DNA of 64,000 nucleotides from Mucilaginibacter myungsuensis (GCF_015222005.1 NZ_JADFFL010000001.1:310001-374000), one strand, 5' to 3'; shown: positions 1-8,848, counted from the first letter of the stretch. Program-made: numbers and translations. Notes: generated by a model not told the origin, from the letters alone.

Positions 1-809
1 AGCACCTCGGCAACCTCTGCGTAACCTTCTATGGCCCAAAGGGTGTAGGGCTCGGCAATAATCCGCAGGTCATCCTGGTAGCCTAACTCTGTATCCAATT
101 GCTGATGTGTAGCAGTATCCGGTTTACCGGGAACAATACGATCCACCAGCGAACTACAGAAATGATTGTGCTGCTCCAACCAGTCCATAAACTTCGGTTC
201 CATTTTGTTGATGTGGGCCAGTTCCAGAATTATCCCTTCCAGTTTTTTGCCATTGTCAACGATCAGTTCGGTCGGTATGATCACAAGGCCGCTCTCGGCG
301 CTACCGTTAAAAGCCTTAAAGCGATGGTATAGTACGGCCAAAAGTTTAGCAGGGAATGAAATTGGCGGTGTGGCTTGGATATTATCATCCGCAATCAGCT
401 GGATACCAACCTCGGTAGTGTTCGATACAATGACTTTTAGATCGGCACTTTCGGATACTTTCAAGATCTCGCCCCATTGGGTCGAAGCCGATACTACCCT
501 GCTTATTGCTGATGAAATAATATCTTCTTTTACTTCAGATCCGTTCTGTATACCCTTGATATGTAAGGAATATAGACAATCCTGCTCATCAAAAGCTTTT
601 GTATCGCCCTTGTCGGTCGATTTAACAACTACTATCCTTCCGTTGAATATTCCTTCGCGATTAGCCTTGTCTATAAAGTATGCCGGTAAGCCGCGCAGTA
701 ATACGCCGGTGCCAAATTGTAGTACCTTTTCGGGCAGTTCAAATACATTATCATTGGGTTTAATAACCTTGCTATCTATCGCGCTTAAACTTTGTCTGGA
801 TAATTTCAT
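1..809 (-). CDS. uxaB: Tagaturonate reductase (altronate oxidoreductase), 5' part only
   Basis: The gene runs off the left edge of the window, so only about 269 N-terminal codons are visible. The start is the ATG at 809-807. The product matches the mannitol dehydrogenase/altronate oxidoreductase family: an N-terminal Rossmann entry with LQFGTGVLLRG near residues 30-40, then GRIVVVKST and later IVSNTTEVG. UxaB reduces tagaturonate to altronate with NADH in cytoplasmic galacturonate breakdown. It is divergent from a LacI-type regulator with a palindromic operator in the shared gap, which fits a hexuronate-inducible operon continuing to the left. UxaB is favoured over mannitol or fructuronate reductase on overall sequence feel; the missing C-terminal half would settle this. 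Confidence 0.82.
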   Translation of the reverse strand, partial: MKLSRQSLSAIDSKVIKPNDNVFELPEKVLQFGTGVLLRGLPAYFIDKANREGIFNGRIVVVKSTDKGDTKAFDEQDCLYSLHIKGIQNGSEVKEDIISSAISRVVSASTQWGEILKVSESADLKVIVSNTTEVGIQLIADDNIQATPPISFPAKLLAVLYHRFKAFNGSAESGLVIIPTELIVDNGKKLEGIILELAHINKMEPKFMDWLEQHNHFCSSLVDRIVPGKPDTATHQQLDTELGYQDDLRIIAEPYTLWAIEGYAEVAEV

Positions 810-882
810 CAAAGCTAATTTAGCTTATATAGATGAGTTTGGCATCGATCGTCACTTTTAATTATATTAAATAAAACGCTAT

Positions 883-896
883 CGTTCCCGGGAACG
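883..896. promoter_or_regulatory. LacI-type operator palindrome
   Basis: CGTTCCCGGGAACG is a perfect 14-bp palindrome with a central CCCGGG. It lies in the 144-bp gap between the divergent uxaB start and the LacI-family start. Even-length palindromes with a central CG are typical of LacI/PurR-family operators. The assignment to the adjacent regulator is inferred from position. Confidence 0.6.
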
Positions 897-953
897 TTTG
901 CATCAAAATAGGCTTGTATTGCTGATCTATTTACTAATTTAGGGGTCTGAATT

Positions 954-1991
954 ATGTTTGGCGCTGTTACCATAAAAGATATTGCTAAGGCTCTGGGGCT
1001 ATCCACATCAACCGTTTCGCGCGCGTTGAACGGCAGTTATGAGATAGGCGCCGAAACAAAAAAACTGGTACAGGAGTATGCCGAAAAGGTGCATTATCGC
1101 CCCAACCCTATCGCGCTGAGCCTTAAAGATCAAAAAAGCCACTCTATTGGTGTAGTTGTTGCAGAACTGGCTAACAATTTTTTTTCGCAGGCCATTAACG
1201 GTATCGAGTCTATTGCTTACAGCAGTGATTACCACGTCATCATTACCCAAACGCATGAATCGCACGAGCGCGAGATAGCCAATGTAGAGCACTTAATGTC
1301 GCGCCATGTGGATGGATTATTGGTATCGGTCGCTTCGGGCTCCACGGATCTTAAGCATTTCCAGTCATTGCGTGATCGAGGCTTCCCGATCGTGTTTTTT
1401 GACCGTGTTGTCGACGACATCGAAGCCCATAAGGTGGTCACAAATAACTTTAAAGGCGCTTTTGATGCTACGGAATTATTGATCAATAATGGTTTTAAAC
1501 GCATCGCCCATATTGCAATGGCCTCCAATTTAGCTATCAGCAGGGAGCGTTTAAATGGCTATAAAGCGGCGTTAGAAAAACATGGATTACCCTTTGATGC
1601 CGAATATGTAAAGCATTGCCTGCACGGTGGCCGTGCAATAAATGAAGTTGAAGAAGCTATTGCCGAACTGATGGCCTTAGCGGAAAAACCCGATGCTGTA
1701 TTTTCGGGCAGTGACAGGATCACGATAGGTTGTTTTGGCACTTTCAAAAAAATGGGTTTGACCGTACCTAATGATGTTGCTATGGTGGGTTTTACCGATA
1801 GTGACGTTACCGAATTGTTCGACCCGCCGTTGACGGTTATCCGCCAGCCAGCCTTCCAGATCGGACAAATGGCTACCGAGATGCTGATCAAACAGATCCG
1901 AAGTAAATATCCTGTGACCGAATTTGTGACCGAAACACTAAGCACCGAGCTTATAGAGCGTGGATCGGCTAAAAATACCGCAAAACCATAA
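954..1991 (+). CDS. LacI-family transcriptional regulator
   Basis: This is a 345-residue DNA-binding regulator. The N-terminal LacI helix-turn-helix (VTIKDIAKALGLSTSTVSRAL) starts at residue 6 and is followed by the hinge region YRPNPIALSLK. A periplasmic-binding-protein-like sensor domain, starting SIGVVVAELANNFF, fills the rest. Length and domain order are normal for the family. It is transcribed away from uxaB across a gap that carries a 14-bp palindrome, so it probably represses the hexuronate genes and perhaps itself. The effector is unknown; a hexuronate or pathway intermediate is the reasonable guess. The ATG at 954 places the helix-turn-helix at the usual distance from the N-terminus. 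Confidence 0.93.
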   Translation: MFGAVTIKDIAKALGLSTSTVSRALNGSYEIGAETKKLVQEYAEKVHYRPNPIALSLKDQKSHSIGVVVAELANNFFSQAINGIESIAYSSDYHVIITQTHESHEREIANVEHLMSRHVDGLLVSVASGSTDLKHFQSLRDRGFPIVFFDRVVDDIEAHKVVTNNFKGAFDATELLINNGFKRIAHIAMASNLAISRERLNGYKAALEKHGLPFDAEYVKHCLHGGRAINEVEEAIAELMALAEKPDAVFSGSDRITIGCFGTFKKMGLTVPNDVAMVGFTDSDVTELFDPPLTVIRQPAFQIGQMATEMLIKQIRSKYPVTEFVTETLSTELIERGSAKNTAKP

Positions 1992-2190
1992 CCGTAAACG
2001 GGTTTAAAAAATGACGTTTTAGTACCTAATAGCTGTATGTTTAGAAGCGGGATACCGTTGCCTTTACAATTTTTTTTCTTAAACTTGCCTTCGCATACGC
2101 GAGGTGCGCCCGGTGGGCTTATTGTAACCAAGACACCGATCGCAAACCACCCTATTTTACACCCCTTGGCGTATAAGTACTACTAAGATA

Positions 2191-3672
2191 ATGAGCGGTC
2201 ACACTACAGATGTTGATGTTGTTTTAATTGGCGCAGGTATCATGAGCGCAACTTTAGGTTTTATGCTGAAAGAACTGCAGCCCGACCTAAAGATCGAACT
2301 TTTTGAACGCCTGGATGTAATGGCTGCCGAAAGTTCGGACGCGATGAACAACGCCGGTACCGGTCACTCCGCTTTTTGCGAGTTGAACTATACGCCGCAA
2401 TTGCCTGATGGTTCGGTAGATATAAGTAAAGCCATTAAGATCGCCGACCAATTTGAGGTATCTAAACAGCTTTGGGCTTATTTAGTAGAACAGGGATATA
2501 TTAAAGACCCTAAGACCTTCATCAACAAGGTACCTCACATTAGCTTTGTTTGGGGCGAGCAGAATGTATCTTATCTTAAAAAACGTTACGAAGCACTTAA
2601 GAAGAACCATTTTTTCAGTGATATGGAATATACAGAGGATCCTGCAAAACTAAAAAGCTGGATGCCCCTGGTGATGGAAGGCCGCGACCCTAACGAAAAG
2701 GTATCGGCCAACTACATGGACATTGGCACCGACGTTAACTTCGGCGCGTTGACCAAGGATCTGATCAATATCGCAAAAAGCAAACCCGGCTTCAATGTTC
2801 ATTTAAGCCATGATGTTACCAATATCAAACGCTCACCAAAAGGCGGTTGGACGGTAACCGTAAAAGGTTACGGCGGCTCGCGCAAGTTGAATGCCAAATT
2901 TGTTTTTGTTGGTGCCGGTGGTGGTGCTTTGCCACTATTGCAAAAGTCGGGCATACCGGAGAGCAAAGGATTTGGCGGTTTCCCGGTAAGCGGGCAATGG
3001 CTGGTTTGTAATAACCCGGCTATTATCGAAAAGCATCAGGCTAAGGTATATGGTAAGGCATCGGTAGGTTCGCCGCCAATGTCGGTACCTCATTTGGATA
3101 CCAGGGTGATCAACGGTAAGCGTTCGCTCCTTTTCGGCCCGTATGCTGGCTTCTCAACCCGTTTTTTAAAACAAGGTTCGTTATGGGACCTGTTCGGGTC
3201 TATCAAATTAAATAACATTCGACCGCTTATGGCGGCTGGTATAGACAATATCCCCTTGACCCGCTATCTTATCGGTCAAGTAATGCAATCTCAAGACGAT
3301 CGTTTGGCGGCACTTAAAGATTATTACCCTGAAGCTAAGGCCGAAGATTGGAAACTGGATATTGCCGGTCAGCGTGTGCAGGTGATCAAGAAAGACGCTA
3401 AACGTGGTGGTGTATTAGAGTTCGGTACCGAAGTAGTTACCGCTGCCGATGGCAGTATCGCAGCTTTGTTAGGTGCGTCGCCGGGTGCATCAACATCTGT
3501 ACCTATTATGGTGCAACTGATAGAGCGTTGCTTTAAAGAGCAGATCAAGACCGACGGCTGGCAAACTAAGTTAAAAGAGATGATTCCATCTTACGGGAAA
3601 ACTCTTGCCAAGGATGCCACGTTAGCCAACGCTACCCGCGAGCGCACAGGCAAAAGTCTTGATATCGTTTAA
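2191..3672 (+). CDS. mqo: Malate:quinone oxidoreductase
   Basis: This 493-residue FAD enzyme oxidises malate to oxaloacetate and passes electrons to the quinone pool at the cytoplasmic membrane, replacing or backing up NAD-dependent malate dehydrogenase in the TCA cycle. The dinucleotide-binding motif [14 protein letters not shown] begins at residue 10. Family blocks follow: [17 protein letters not shown], the [20 protein letters not shown] segment near residue 240, and the C-terminal [11 protein letters not shown]. Length matches the family. It stands as a single gene between the LacI regulator and the GldN-like gene, with about 200 bp upstream. No clear promoter was recognised there. Confidence 0.97.
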   Translation: MSGHTTDVDVVLIGAGIMSATLGFMLKELQPDLKIELFERLDVMAAESSDAMNNAGTGHSAFCELNYTPQLPDGSVDISKAIKIADQFEVSKQLWAYLVEQGYIKDPKTFINKVPHISFVWGEQNVSYLKKRYEALKKNHFFSDMEYTEDPAKLKSWMPLVMEGRDPNEKVSANYMDIGTDVNFGALTKDLINIAKSKPGFNVHLSHDVTNIKRSPKGGWTVTVKGYGGSRKLNAKFVFVGAGGGALPLLQKSGIPESKGFGGFPVSGQWLVCNNPAIIEKHQAKVYGKASVGSPPMSVPHLDTRVINGKRSLLFGPYAGFSTRFLKQGSLWDLFGSIKLNNIRPLMAAGIDNIPLTRYLIGQVMQSQDDRLAALKDYYPEAKAEDWKLDIAGQRVQVIKKDAKRGGVLEFGTEVVTAADGSIAALLGASPGASTSVPIMVQLIERCFKEQIKTDGWQTKLKEMIPSYGKTLAKDATLANATRERTGKSLDIV

Positions 3673-3736
3673 ATTAGGCCGATCTTTACTATATTAGGTG
3701 TCGATCATCATACATCTATGATTTTGAGTTGAGGGC

Positions 3737-5041
3737 ATGCGTGGTTTTACTTTCCTTATCATTTTCCTATGCGGGATCCGGGCTTACGGGCAGGATAAGG
3801 ATAGCTCGGCTTTAGGCCAGTGGCGTGGAACGGTTAAACAGTACGGCGCACCTATCGTAAATTTTAAAGTAGCTTTTACTTTAAATAAAGGATATACCAA
3901 TCAGATCATCGGGGTATCTAAGTACAACCGTGCCGATGGCGCTTCGGTAGAGATGCGTTTTGATGGCGAGATGAACGGCGATCAGGTTATCATCACCGAG
4001 CGGGAAGTTCTGAAAAGTACACCTCGCGAAGCCCAATGGTGCCTTAAACGTTTCTCTATTAACTTTAAACATAATGGAAAGACCGGCATTGATAGCTTAA
4101 GCGGTTATTGGCAAGGTGTCCGCGCTTACGACAAAGGCCTTTACTACGAGCTTGGAGTTTCCGATAACAACGGCGTTATCCACCGTTGCGAACCGGGCGA
4201 CCTGAGACTATGGCGTAACAGCGAAAAAGATACCGCGAAAACCCCACCCCCACCTGTCGCCAAAGTAAGCGACCGGCCACGTGACGGCTATTATGATAAA
4301 ACAGCGGTCGCCACCTCCAAAGTTTCTGAATTTACACCGCTTCGCGAAGCTGATGTAGTTTTTGCAAAACGGATATGGCGCGAGATAGACGTTCGCGAAA
4401 AAATGAACACCTACCTGGCATCCCCGAACGCAAGGTTGATAGACGTGTTATTGGATGGACTAAAAGATGGCAAATTCGCAGCCTACAGCACTACGCCTAC
4501 CGAAGAAGATCCCGGAGGCGATATGTTCACCAAACAATTGACCATCGGGCAGGCCTTGGGTATGCTAAGCGATAGTTCGGTAGTGACCAAGCGAGACGCT
4601 GATAATAACATCATCGATTCTAAACTGGAAGCCAACACTTTTGATCCGGATAGTTTGGTAAGGTTCAGGATAAAAGAGGATTGGGTATTTGATAAACAAC
4701 GTTCGGTATTTGAACCTCGCATCATTGGCATTGCCCCAATGATCAGGATGAAAGTATCAACAGGCGCACAAGTAGATATGCAGCCCGCATTTTGGATCTA
4801 TTTCCCTCATGCCCGGCCTCTACTGGCGGTTAAAGCCATCAGCAACGAAAATAACGACCAGACCGGACTTAGTTTTGACGACGCTTTTATGAAGCGGATG
4901 TTCGCCAGTTATATTGTCAAGCAGTCAAACGCTAAGGACGAGCGTATAAAAGATTACATGCAGGGCATCGACAGGTTATATGAAGCTCAGCGCGTTGCCA
5001 AGCAACTGATGGATTGGGAATTGGACCTGTGGCAGTATTGA
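3737..5041 (+). CDS. Secreted GldN/PorN-like protein with an extra N-terminal beta-rich domain
   Basis: The 434-residue product has a signal peptide (cleavage near residue 18, after RAYG). A beta-strand-rich domain spans about 22-160 and starts GQWRGTVKQYG. A Pro-rich linker (TPPPPVAK) leads to a C-terminal region from about 185 to the end that looks like GldN/PorN. The similar blocks are VFAKRIWREIDVREKMN, RIIGIAP, FWIYFPHARPLLAVKA and the terminal WELDLWQY. GldN/PorN is a periplasmic ring component of the type IX secretion system, usually encoded beside gldK, gldL and gldM. None of these is nearby, and the extra N-terminal domain is not part of standard GldN. The role may be an accessory or variant ring subunit; this is inference. 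Confidence 0.75.
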   Translation: MRGFTFLIIFLCGIRAYGQDKDSSALGQWRGTVKQYGAPIVNFKVAFTLNKGYTNQIIGVSKYNRADGASVEMRFDGEMNGDQVIITEREVLKSTPREAQWCLKRFSINFKHNGKTGIDSLSGYWQGVRAYDKGLYYELGVSDNNGVIHRCEPGDLRLWRNSEKDTAKTPPPPVAKVSDRPRDGYYDKTAVATSKVSEFTPLREADVVFAKRIWREIDVREKMNTYLASPNARLIDVLLDGLKDGKFAAYSTTPTEEDPGGDMFTKQLTIGQALGMLSDSSVVTKRDADNNIIDSKLEANTFDPDSLVRFRIKEDWVFDKQRSVFEPRIIGIAPMIRMKVSTGAQVDMQPAFWIYFPHARPLLAVKAISNENNDQTGLSFDDAFMKRMFASYIVKQSNAKDERIKDYMQGIDRLYEAQRVAKQLMDWELDLWQY

Positions 5042-5050
5042 TGAGTTCGT

Positions 5051-5908
5051 TTAATTATCACCGGCTAAAGTGAAACCGATCGGTACTGTATAGCGTACCC
5101 TCACCGGTAAACCATCCTGTACACCCGGTTGCCAATTACCGGATGAAAGCTTTATACATCTAACGGCCTCTTCATCGCACCCGGATCCGATACCGCTCTT
5201 TACAGTGATGTCAGTTATTGCTCCGTCGCGCTCTATGATAAAAGTAACAGATACCCTTCCTTGAATATTATTACTACGAGCCTTTTCGGGGTAGCGCAAA
5301 TTCCGTTCAACCAACTTATAGAAAGCGTCTAAACCCCCAATATACTCTGCGGTCTTTTCGCTTTTTGTTAATACCTCATCCCCATTAACGCCCATATTTA
5401 CGCGGTCACCTTTTTTCAGTAAGCCATCCTGGTAAGCAGCTAAAAGTACTTTACCACTATCTGCAAAGCTTTTCCACTCGCCGTTGCGCAAGCCATTTTT
5501 GTAGTAACCCCTTTCTTTAATCATTGAAAAAGTTGGATCGTATCTAACAAACTCGCCATTGCCTTGCTCAACCATTTTCTGCCTATCGAATCGTGACTTT
5601 TCATACATTTGAAATATACCCGACGAAGTGTATTTTCCCGAGTAATATAATTTTCCGTTTGGATAATAGGCCTCGGCTTCGCCCCATAACTGGCCGGCAT
5701 TAGAATTAAATACAGCTTTAGGATTTCCGTTAACGTGATATTCAATAATTGTTCCCATCAAAGTGCCATACGGGCTATTGGTCGCAAATTTTCCGCGCAT
5801 GCGCATATGGCCATTTAAAAAGCAATCATTAACGATCACGAAGCCGCTTTTTATCGTATCGGGAGATATGATCATTCTGAAACCATTGGCTTTTTTTACG
5901 TCATCCAC
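5051..5908 (-). CDS. TonB C-terminal domain protein with MORN-like repeats, cut off from its signal peptide by an in-frame stop
   Basis: The open frame starts at GTG 5908 and gives 285 residues. The first 180 carry repeated G-x-Y/W...NG motifs of the MORN/YwqK type (YYPNGKLYYSGKY, GYYKNGLRNGEWKSF). The last 90 form a TonB C-terminal domain (LRYPEKARSNNIQGRVSVTFIIERDG). Such Bacteroidota proteins are exported to the periplasm. Reading back in the same frame, a plausible signal peptide begins at ATG 6043 but is separated from the body by a single TAA at 5944-5942. As written, the body has no export signal. It is therefore a likely pseudogene, a stop-readthrough case or a sequence error. The rest of the frame is intact, so decay would be recent. 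Confidence 0.7.
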   Translation of the reverse strand: MDDVKKANGFRMIISPDTIKSGFVIVNDCFLNGHMRMRGKFATNSPYGTLMGTIIEYHVNGNPKAVFNSNAGQLWGEAEAYYPNGKLYYSGKYTSSGIFQMYEKSRFDRQKMVEQGNGEFVRYDPTFSMIKERGYYKNGLRNGEWKSFADSGKVLLAAYQDGLLKKGDRVNMGVNGDEVLTKSEKTAEYIGGLDAFYKLVERNLRYPEKARSNNIQGRVSVTFIIERDGAITDITVKSGIGSGCDEEAVRCIKLSSGNWQPGVQDGLPVRVRYTVPIGFTLAGDN

Positions 5909-5941
5909 CCATTCGCCTTTACCGTATTCAAAAGGTAAACC

Positions 5942-6043
5942 TTACTCAAATATCATTGGGTAAATAGCAGTGTCACGCTTAACCTGAGCCGTTACTGTAG
6001 TAGTGTAATATAAGACGGACCCAAGGATAAGATATTTGTACAT
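5942..6043 (-). other. Detached signal-peptide reading frame of the TonB/MORN gene
   Basis: From ATG 6043 a 33-codon frame encodes MYKYLILGSVLYYTTTVTAQ, which looks like a signal peptide ending in a T-A-Q cleavage site, plus a short linker. It stops at TAA 5944-5942. Exactly 45 codons separate this ATG from the GTG at 5908, so the two pieces are in one frame. The residues after the stop (GLPFEYGKGEW) run smoothly into the body. Confidence 0.6.
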
Positions 6044-6149
6044 TGTTTTAGGTTTATTGATCTAAAATAACATTTTCCTGCCAAAGCAAATGTTGATATG
6101 TTAAAAATATCCAGCCACGTTGTTTAATGTTGCATTTTATATTTACAGT

Positions 6150-6710
6150 ATGAAGTTGCATCTAATCAGATCCTACGTATTGATCGCATTGTCGGACATA
6201 TTTATCATCAGCAGTTGCGGCTCAAAAAAAGCTGCTCTAAAAGGCAACGCCGGCCAAATGGTAAAACCAGAAAAGGCCATTGCCAATAAATACGCCGAAA
6301 TAATGAATGTAGACAAAAACGACATACAGAACGGCAGGCTTTACAGCTTTATAGACTATTGGATGGGCACGCCTTACAAATTTGGCGGACAAACCAAAGA
6401 TGGCGTGGATTGCTCGGGGTTTGCGCAGCTATTAGAGCAACAGGTATTCAATGTTAACATTCCGCGGATGACCAGTCAGCAGGTTAACACCATTAAGCGC
6501 AAATACGAGGAGGACCTGAACGAGGGCGATCTGGTATTTTTTGATTTTGACGGAAAAAAGTTCAGTCATGTCGGAATCTATCTGCAGAACGGATATGTAG
6601 TACACGCCAGCACCCGTCGAGGTGTGATTATAGTTAAACTGAAAGACCCGTCGTTATATAAGTATTTCTCGCGCGCCGGAAGCCCGCCTGAGCATGCAAA
6701 AACAGAATAA
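6150..6710 (+). CDS. NlpC/P60-family lipoprotein (peptidoglycan hydrolase)
   Basis: This is a 186-residue protein if the ATG at 6150 is used. I prefer that start because it yields a clean lipoprotein signal with lipobox ISSC (Cys about residue 23). The frame itself is open back to 6120. The NlpC/P60 domain has the catalytic Cys in DGVDCSGF (about 88), the catalytic His in FSHVGIYL (about 140) and a third polar residue in VVHAS (about 152). The family cleaves D-gamma-glutamyl-meso-DAP or related stem-peptide bonds in peptidoglycan. The product is expected on the periplasmic side of a membrane. It ends 14 bp before the convergent transporter gene. Confidence 0.9.
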   Translation: MKLHLIRSYVLIALSDIFIISSCGSKKAALKGNAGQMVKPEKAIANKYAEIMNVDKNDIQNGRLYSFIDYWMGTPYKFGGQTKDGVDCSGFAQLLEQQVFNVNIPRMTSQQVNTIKRKYEEDLNEGDLVFFDFDGKKFSHVGIYLQNGYVVHASTRRGVIIVKLKDPSLYKYFSRAGSPPEHAKTE

Positions 6711-6723
6711 AAGATAGATAACA

Positions 6724-7947
6724 TCAATGCGCCACTATGCCCGAACCGCCTGTTACTAAAGGAGTTTTTATCCTGCGCCGACTGATGAAATATATCGTGC
6801 AGGATAATAATCCTGCGCCACACATTACTGCCGATAAGGGGATGATATTGGTAACGTTAATAGCGCTCATGCCCATTGTAGCACCCGCACCTATACCTAA
6901 CTGTAAAGCTCCTAACAGCGATGATGCCGTTCCTGCATTACGCTCGAAAGGGGCGATAGACAAGGCTGACATATTAGGCGCTAAAATACCTATGCAGCTT
7001 AGTTGAATAAAGATCATGCCGATAATTTCCGGTACGCCCAACCAATTTTGCCATGATGCAAATAAGAACAACGCCCCGGATATCAGTTGGATCACCAACG
7101 CTTTCGGCACTATCTGCTCGCTGCGGAACCTCTTTAACATCAAACTATTCAATTGGCTGGCACCAATAAACCCTACCGATAATCCAGCGAACATCAACCC
7201 AAAGGCTTTAGCGTCCATATGATATATCTTCATGAACACCACAGGCGCCCCGGCTACATAAACAAAAAGCCCGGCGAATGACATGGCACCCGATATTGCG
7301 TATGTGTAAAACTGTGGTGTGCTAAGTACTACCCAAAAACCAGTCAGAATAGGAACGGGTTTAAGTGAAATAGTGGGATCGGGTTGATATCTATCAGGCA
7401 AAAAGAATATGACCGCTAAAAAGATGGCGGCAGCAATGCTGGCCAAGATCAAAAATATCACACGCCAGTTCATCGCATCTGCAACAAAACCACCCACGGT
7501 AGGTGCTATCATGGGCGATGTGCCTAACACCAACATCAGCAGTGCAAATACTTTTGCATTTTGGTTTATTGGGAACAGATCGCGCACCATGGCTATAGAT
7601 GCGACTCCCGCCGCGCAGCCGCCTATTGCTTGTACAAAACGTGCTATAATAAGCATATCGATACTTTGCGCCGCAAAACACCCGAACGATGCCAGCAGAT
7701 ATATACATAACCCTACATACAGTGGCTTTTTGCGCCCGAATTTATCAAGCAGCGGACCGTAAAGTAACTGACCGCCGGCCAACCCAATAAAATAACTTGA
7801 AAGAGAAAGTGCCACCGTCTCTACCGTAGTGTGCATCCCATCGGCTATCTGAGCGAAAGCAGGAAGATACATATCGATACTAAAAGGGCTTAAAGCCGTC
7901 ATGGACCCTAAGATGAGCACTAAGAAGAAATATTGTTTGTTTGACAT
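6724..7947 (-). CDS. Bcr/CflA-family multidrug efflux MFS transporter
   Basis: This is an inner-membrane exporter of the drug:H+ antiporter DHA1 family with about 12 hydrophobic segments. Typical blocks are SMTALSPFSIDMYLPAFAQIA near the N-terminus, LYGPLLDKFGRKKPL (motif A) and RFVQAIGGCAAGVASIAMVRD. The frame opens at 7959, but an exact -7 box, TATCTTTG, lies at 7964-7957. Translation must therefore start downstream, and ATG 7947 (MSNKQYFF) is chosen, giving about 407 residues and a very short leader. Substrates cannot be told from sequence. No linked regulator is visible. Confidence 0.92.
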   Translation of the reverse strand: MSNKQYFFLVLILGSMTALSPFSIDMYLPAFAQIADGMHTTVETVALSLSSYFIGLAGGQLLYGPLLDKFGRKKPLYVGLCIYLLASFGCFAAQSIDMLIIARFVQAIGGCAAGVASIAMVRDLFPINQNAKVFALLMLVLGTSPMIAPTVGGFVADAMNWRVIFLILASIAAAIFLAVIFFLPDRYQPDPTISLKPVPILTGFWVVLSTPQFYTYAISGAMSFAGLFVYVAGAPVVFMKIYHMDAKAFGLMFAGLSVGFIGASQLNSLMLKRFRSEQIVPKALVIQLISGALFLFASWQNWLGVPEIIGMIFIQLSCIGILAPNMSALSIAPFERNAGTASSLLGALQLGIGAGATMGMSAINVTNIIPLSAVMCGAGLLSCTIYFISRRRIKTPLVTGGSGIVAH

Positions 7948-7956
7948 AGCAGGCTG

Positions 7957-7964
7957 CAAAGATA
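7957..7964 (-). promoter_or_regulatory. Bacteroidota -7 promoter box for the MFS gene
   Basis: The minus strand reads TATCTTTG, an exact match to TAnnTTTG. It ends 9 nt before ATG 7947, so the 5' leader would be only a few bases. No convincing -33 TTTG was found at 19-21 bp. Confidence 0.55.
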
Positions 7965-8175
7965 CGGCAGCTTGTATCTAACTAAGCGTCATAGAATTAT
8001 TAAAAATTTATAAAAAGTGCGAACATTTTAACGCTTTAATGGTTTTTACAACAAATTGTTGTATTGTTATTAATTATACGTATCTTCGGGTGTTTTCACG
8101 GTATCAAATACGTGATTTAGGGTATAGCGGGCCACCGCGACACAAACTATCTTTGGAACGTAGGTTAAACATTAA
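7960..8175. promoter_or_regulatory. Intergenic region with a promoter-like pair (8059-8088)
   Basis: The gap between the MFS gene and the small membrane ORF is A/T-rich. On the + strand TTG (8059-8061), a 19-bp spacer and TATCTTCG (8081-8088) resemble the Bacteroidota -33/-7 pair (TTTG, about 19 bp, TAnnTTTG). A transcript from here would start near 8095, about 80 bp before ATG 8176. Nothing else was recognised. Confidence 0.35.
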
Positions 8176-8277
8176 ATGTCTACAGCTATGGAAATTAAAA
8201 TTAACGTTATGTTCAAATTATTTATCGGGTTCTGTTTGGTTAGTCTATTCTTGGTCGCTTTGGCTAATTATGCCTGA
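8176..8277 (+). CDS. Putative small single-pass membrane protein (33 aa)
   Basis: ATG 8176 to TGA 8277 encodes 33 residues. A polar N-terminus (MSTAMEIKINVM) is followed by one hydrophobic helix (FKLFIGFCLVSLFLVALA). A promoter-like -33/-7 pair sits about 90 bp upstream. An overlapping 90-residue frame has unbalanced composition and is judged a shadow. The helix is the only positive evidence, and the function is unknown. The start could also be at the internal ATG codons. Confidence 0.35.
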   Translation: MSTAMEIKINVMFKLFIGFCLVSLFLVALANYA

Positions 8278-8572
8278 TCAAGCTTGTTTCTGGTCGTTTT
8301 TTGCACTTTGAAGCTAAATGTAGCGCGAATGCAAAACGAGCGGTTGTAGGCCGATCATTCTTACATTTTACATAAACATCTTATTTTGTGATACTTACGG
8401 ATTACTCTGTTCAGCATTTACAAAATGTTGATAATTATTATACTTAACTAAACGCTAAATTCTTTTCAATAACCTATTATTGCTTTTGTTTGTGGCAAAT
8501 AAAAGCTTCAAAGCTGATAAACAATTACCAATAATAACGGTTAAACTTTTTTAAACTAAACAATCTATTTCA

Positions 8573-8788
8573 ATGGCAACAGCAGCAAAAGGCGGCATTA
8601 CCGCTTATTCAGTAAAAACTAAAACTAAAAATGTACCGATGATCGATCCGGTTATCGACGTAAAATCTGGCCGTTACATCGCTACCGGTAAAGATGCCGA
8701 TGGTAACAAGATGGCTGCAATTTTAGGTAAAGCTTCTGCAGAAGAGCATATCGCTGCGGGCAACGCTACTAAAGGTTCAGGCTGGTAA
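8573..8788 (+). CDS. Small hypothetical protein (71 aa)
   Basis: This is a soluble 71-residue protein with no signal peptide, rich in Ala, Gly, Lys and Thr (MATAAKGGITAYSVKTKTKN). Codon choice is biased to codons also common in the highly expressed genes here (GGT, AAA, GTT, GCT). It stands alone, with a long A/T-rich leader of nearly 300 bp and a perfect 13-bp hairpin terminator 22 bp after the stop, so it is a monocistronic unit. I do not recognise the family. The setup suggests a small, possibly abundant protein. Confidence 0.75.
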   Translation: MATAAKGGITAYSVKTKTKNVPMIDPVIDVKSGRYIATGKDADGNKMAAILGKASAEEHIAAGNATKGSGW

Positions 8789-8810
8789 ATAATAACTACC
8801 ACAGTATAAG

Positions 8811-8848
8811 AAAACCCGTTAACCCAAAAAGTTAACGGGTTTTCTTTT
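8811..8848 (+). terminator. Rho-independent terminator
   Basis: AAAACCCGTTAAC (8811-8823), a 7-nt loop, then the perfect complement GTTAACGGGTTTT (8831-8843), followed by CTTTTTA. It ends the 71-aa gene's transcript. Confidence 0.9.

Noticed and set aside
166..861. A 231-codon frame on the + strand across the left end
   Set aside because: It is opposite to a clear uxaB reading frame on the minus strand and has a Ser/Leu/Ile-rich shadow composition with no motif.
8039..8311. A 90-codon + strand frame
   Set aside because: Composition is Trp/Cys/Leu-rich and random-looking, and it overlaps the better-supported small membrane frame at 8176-8277 in another phase.
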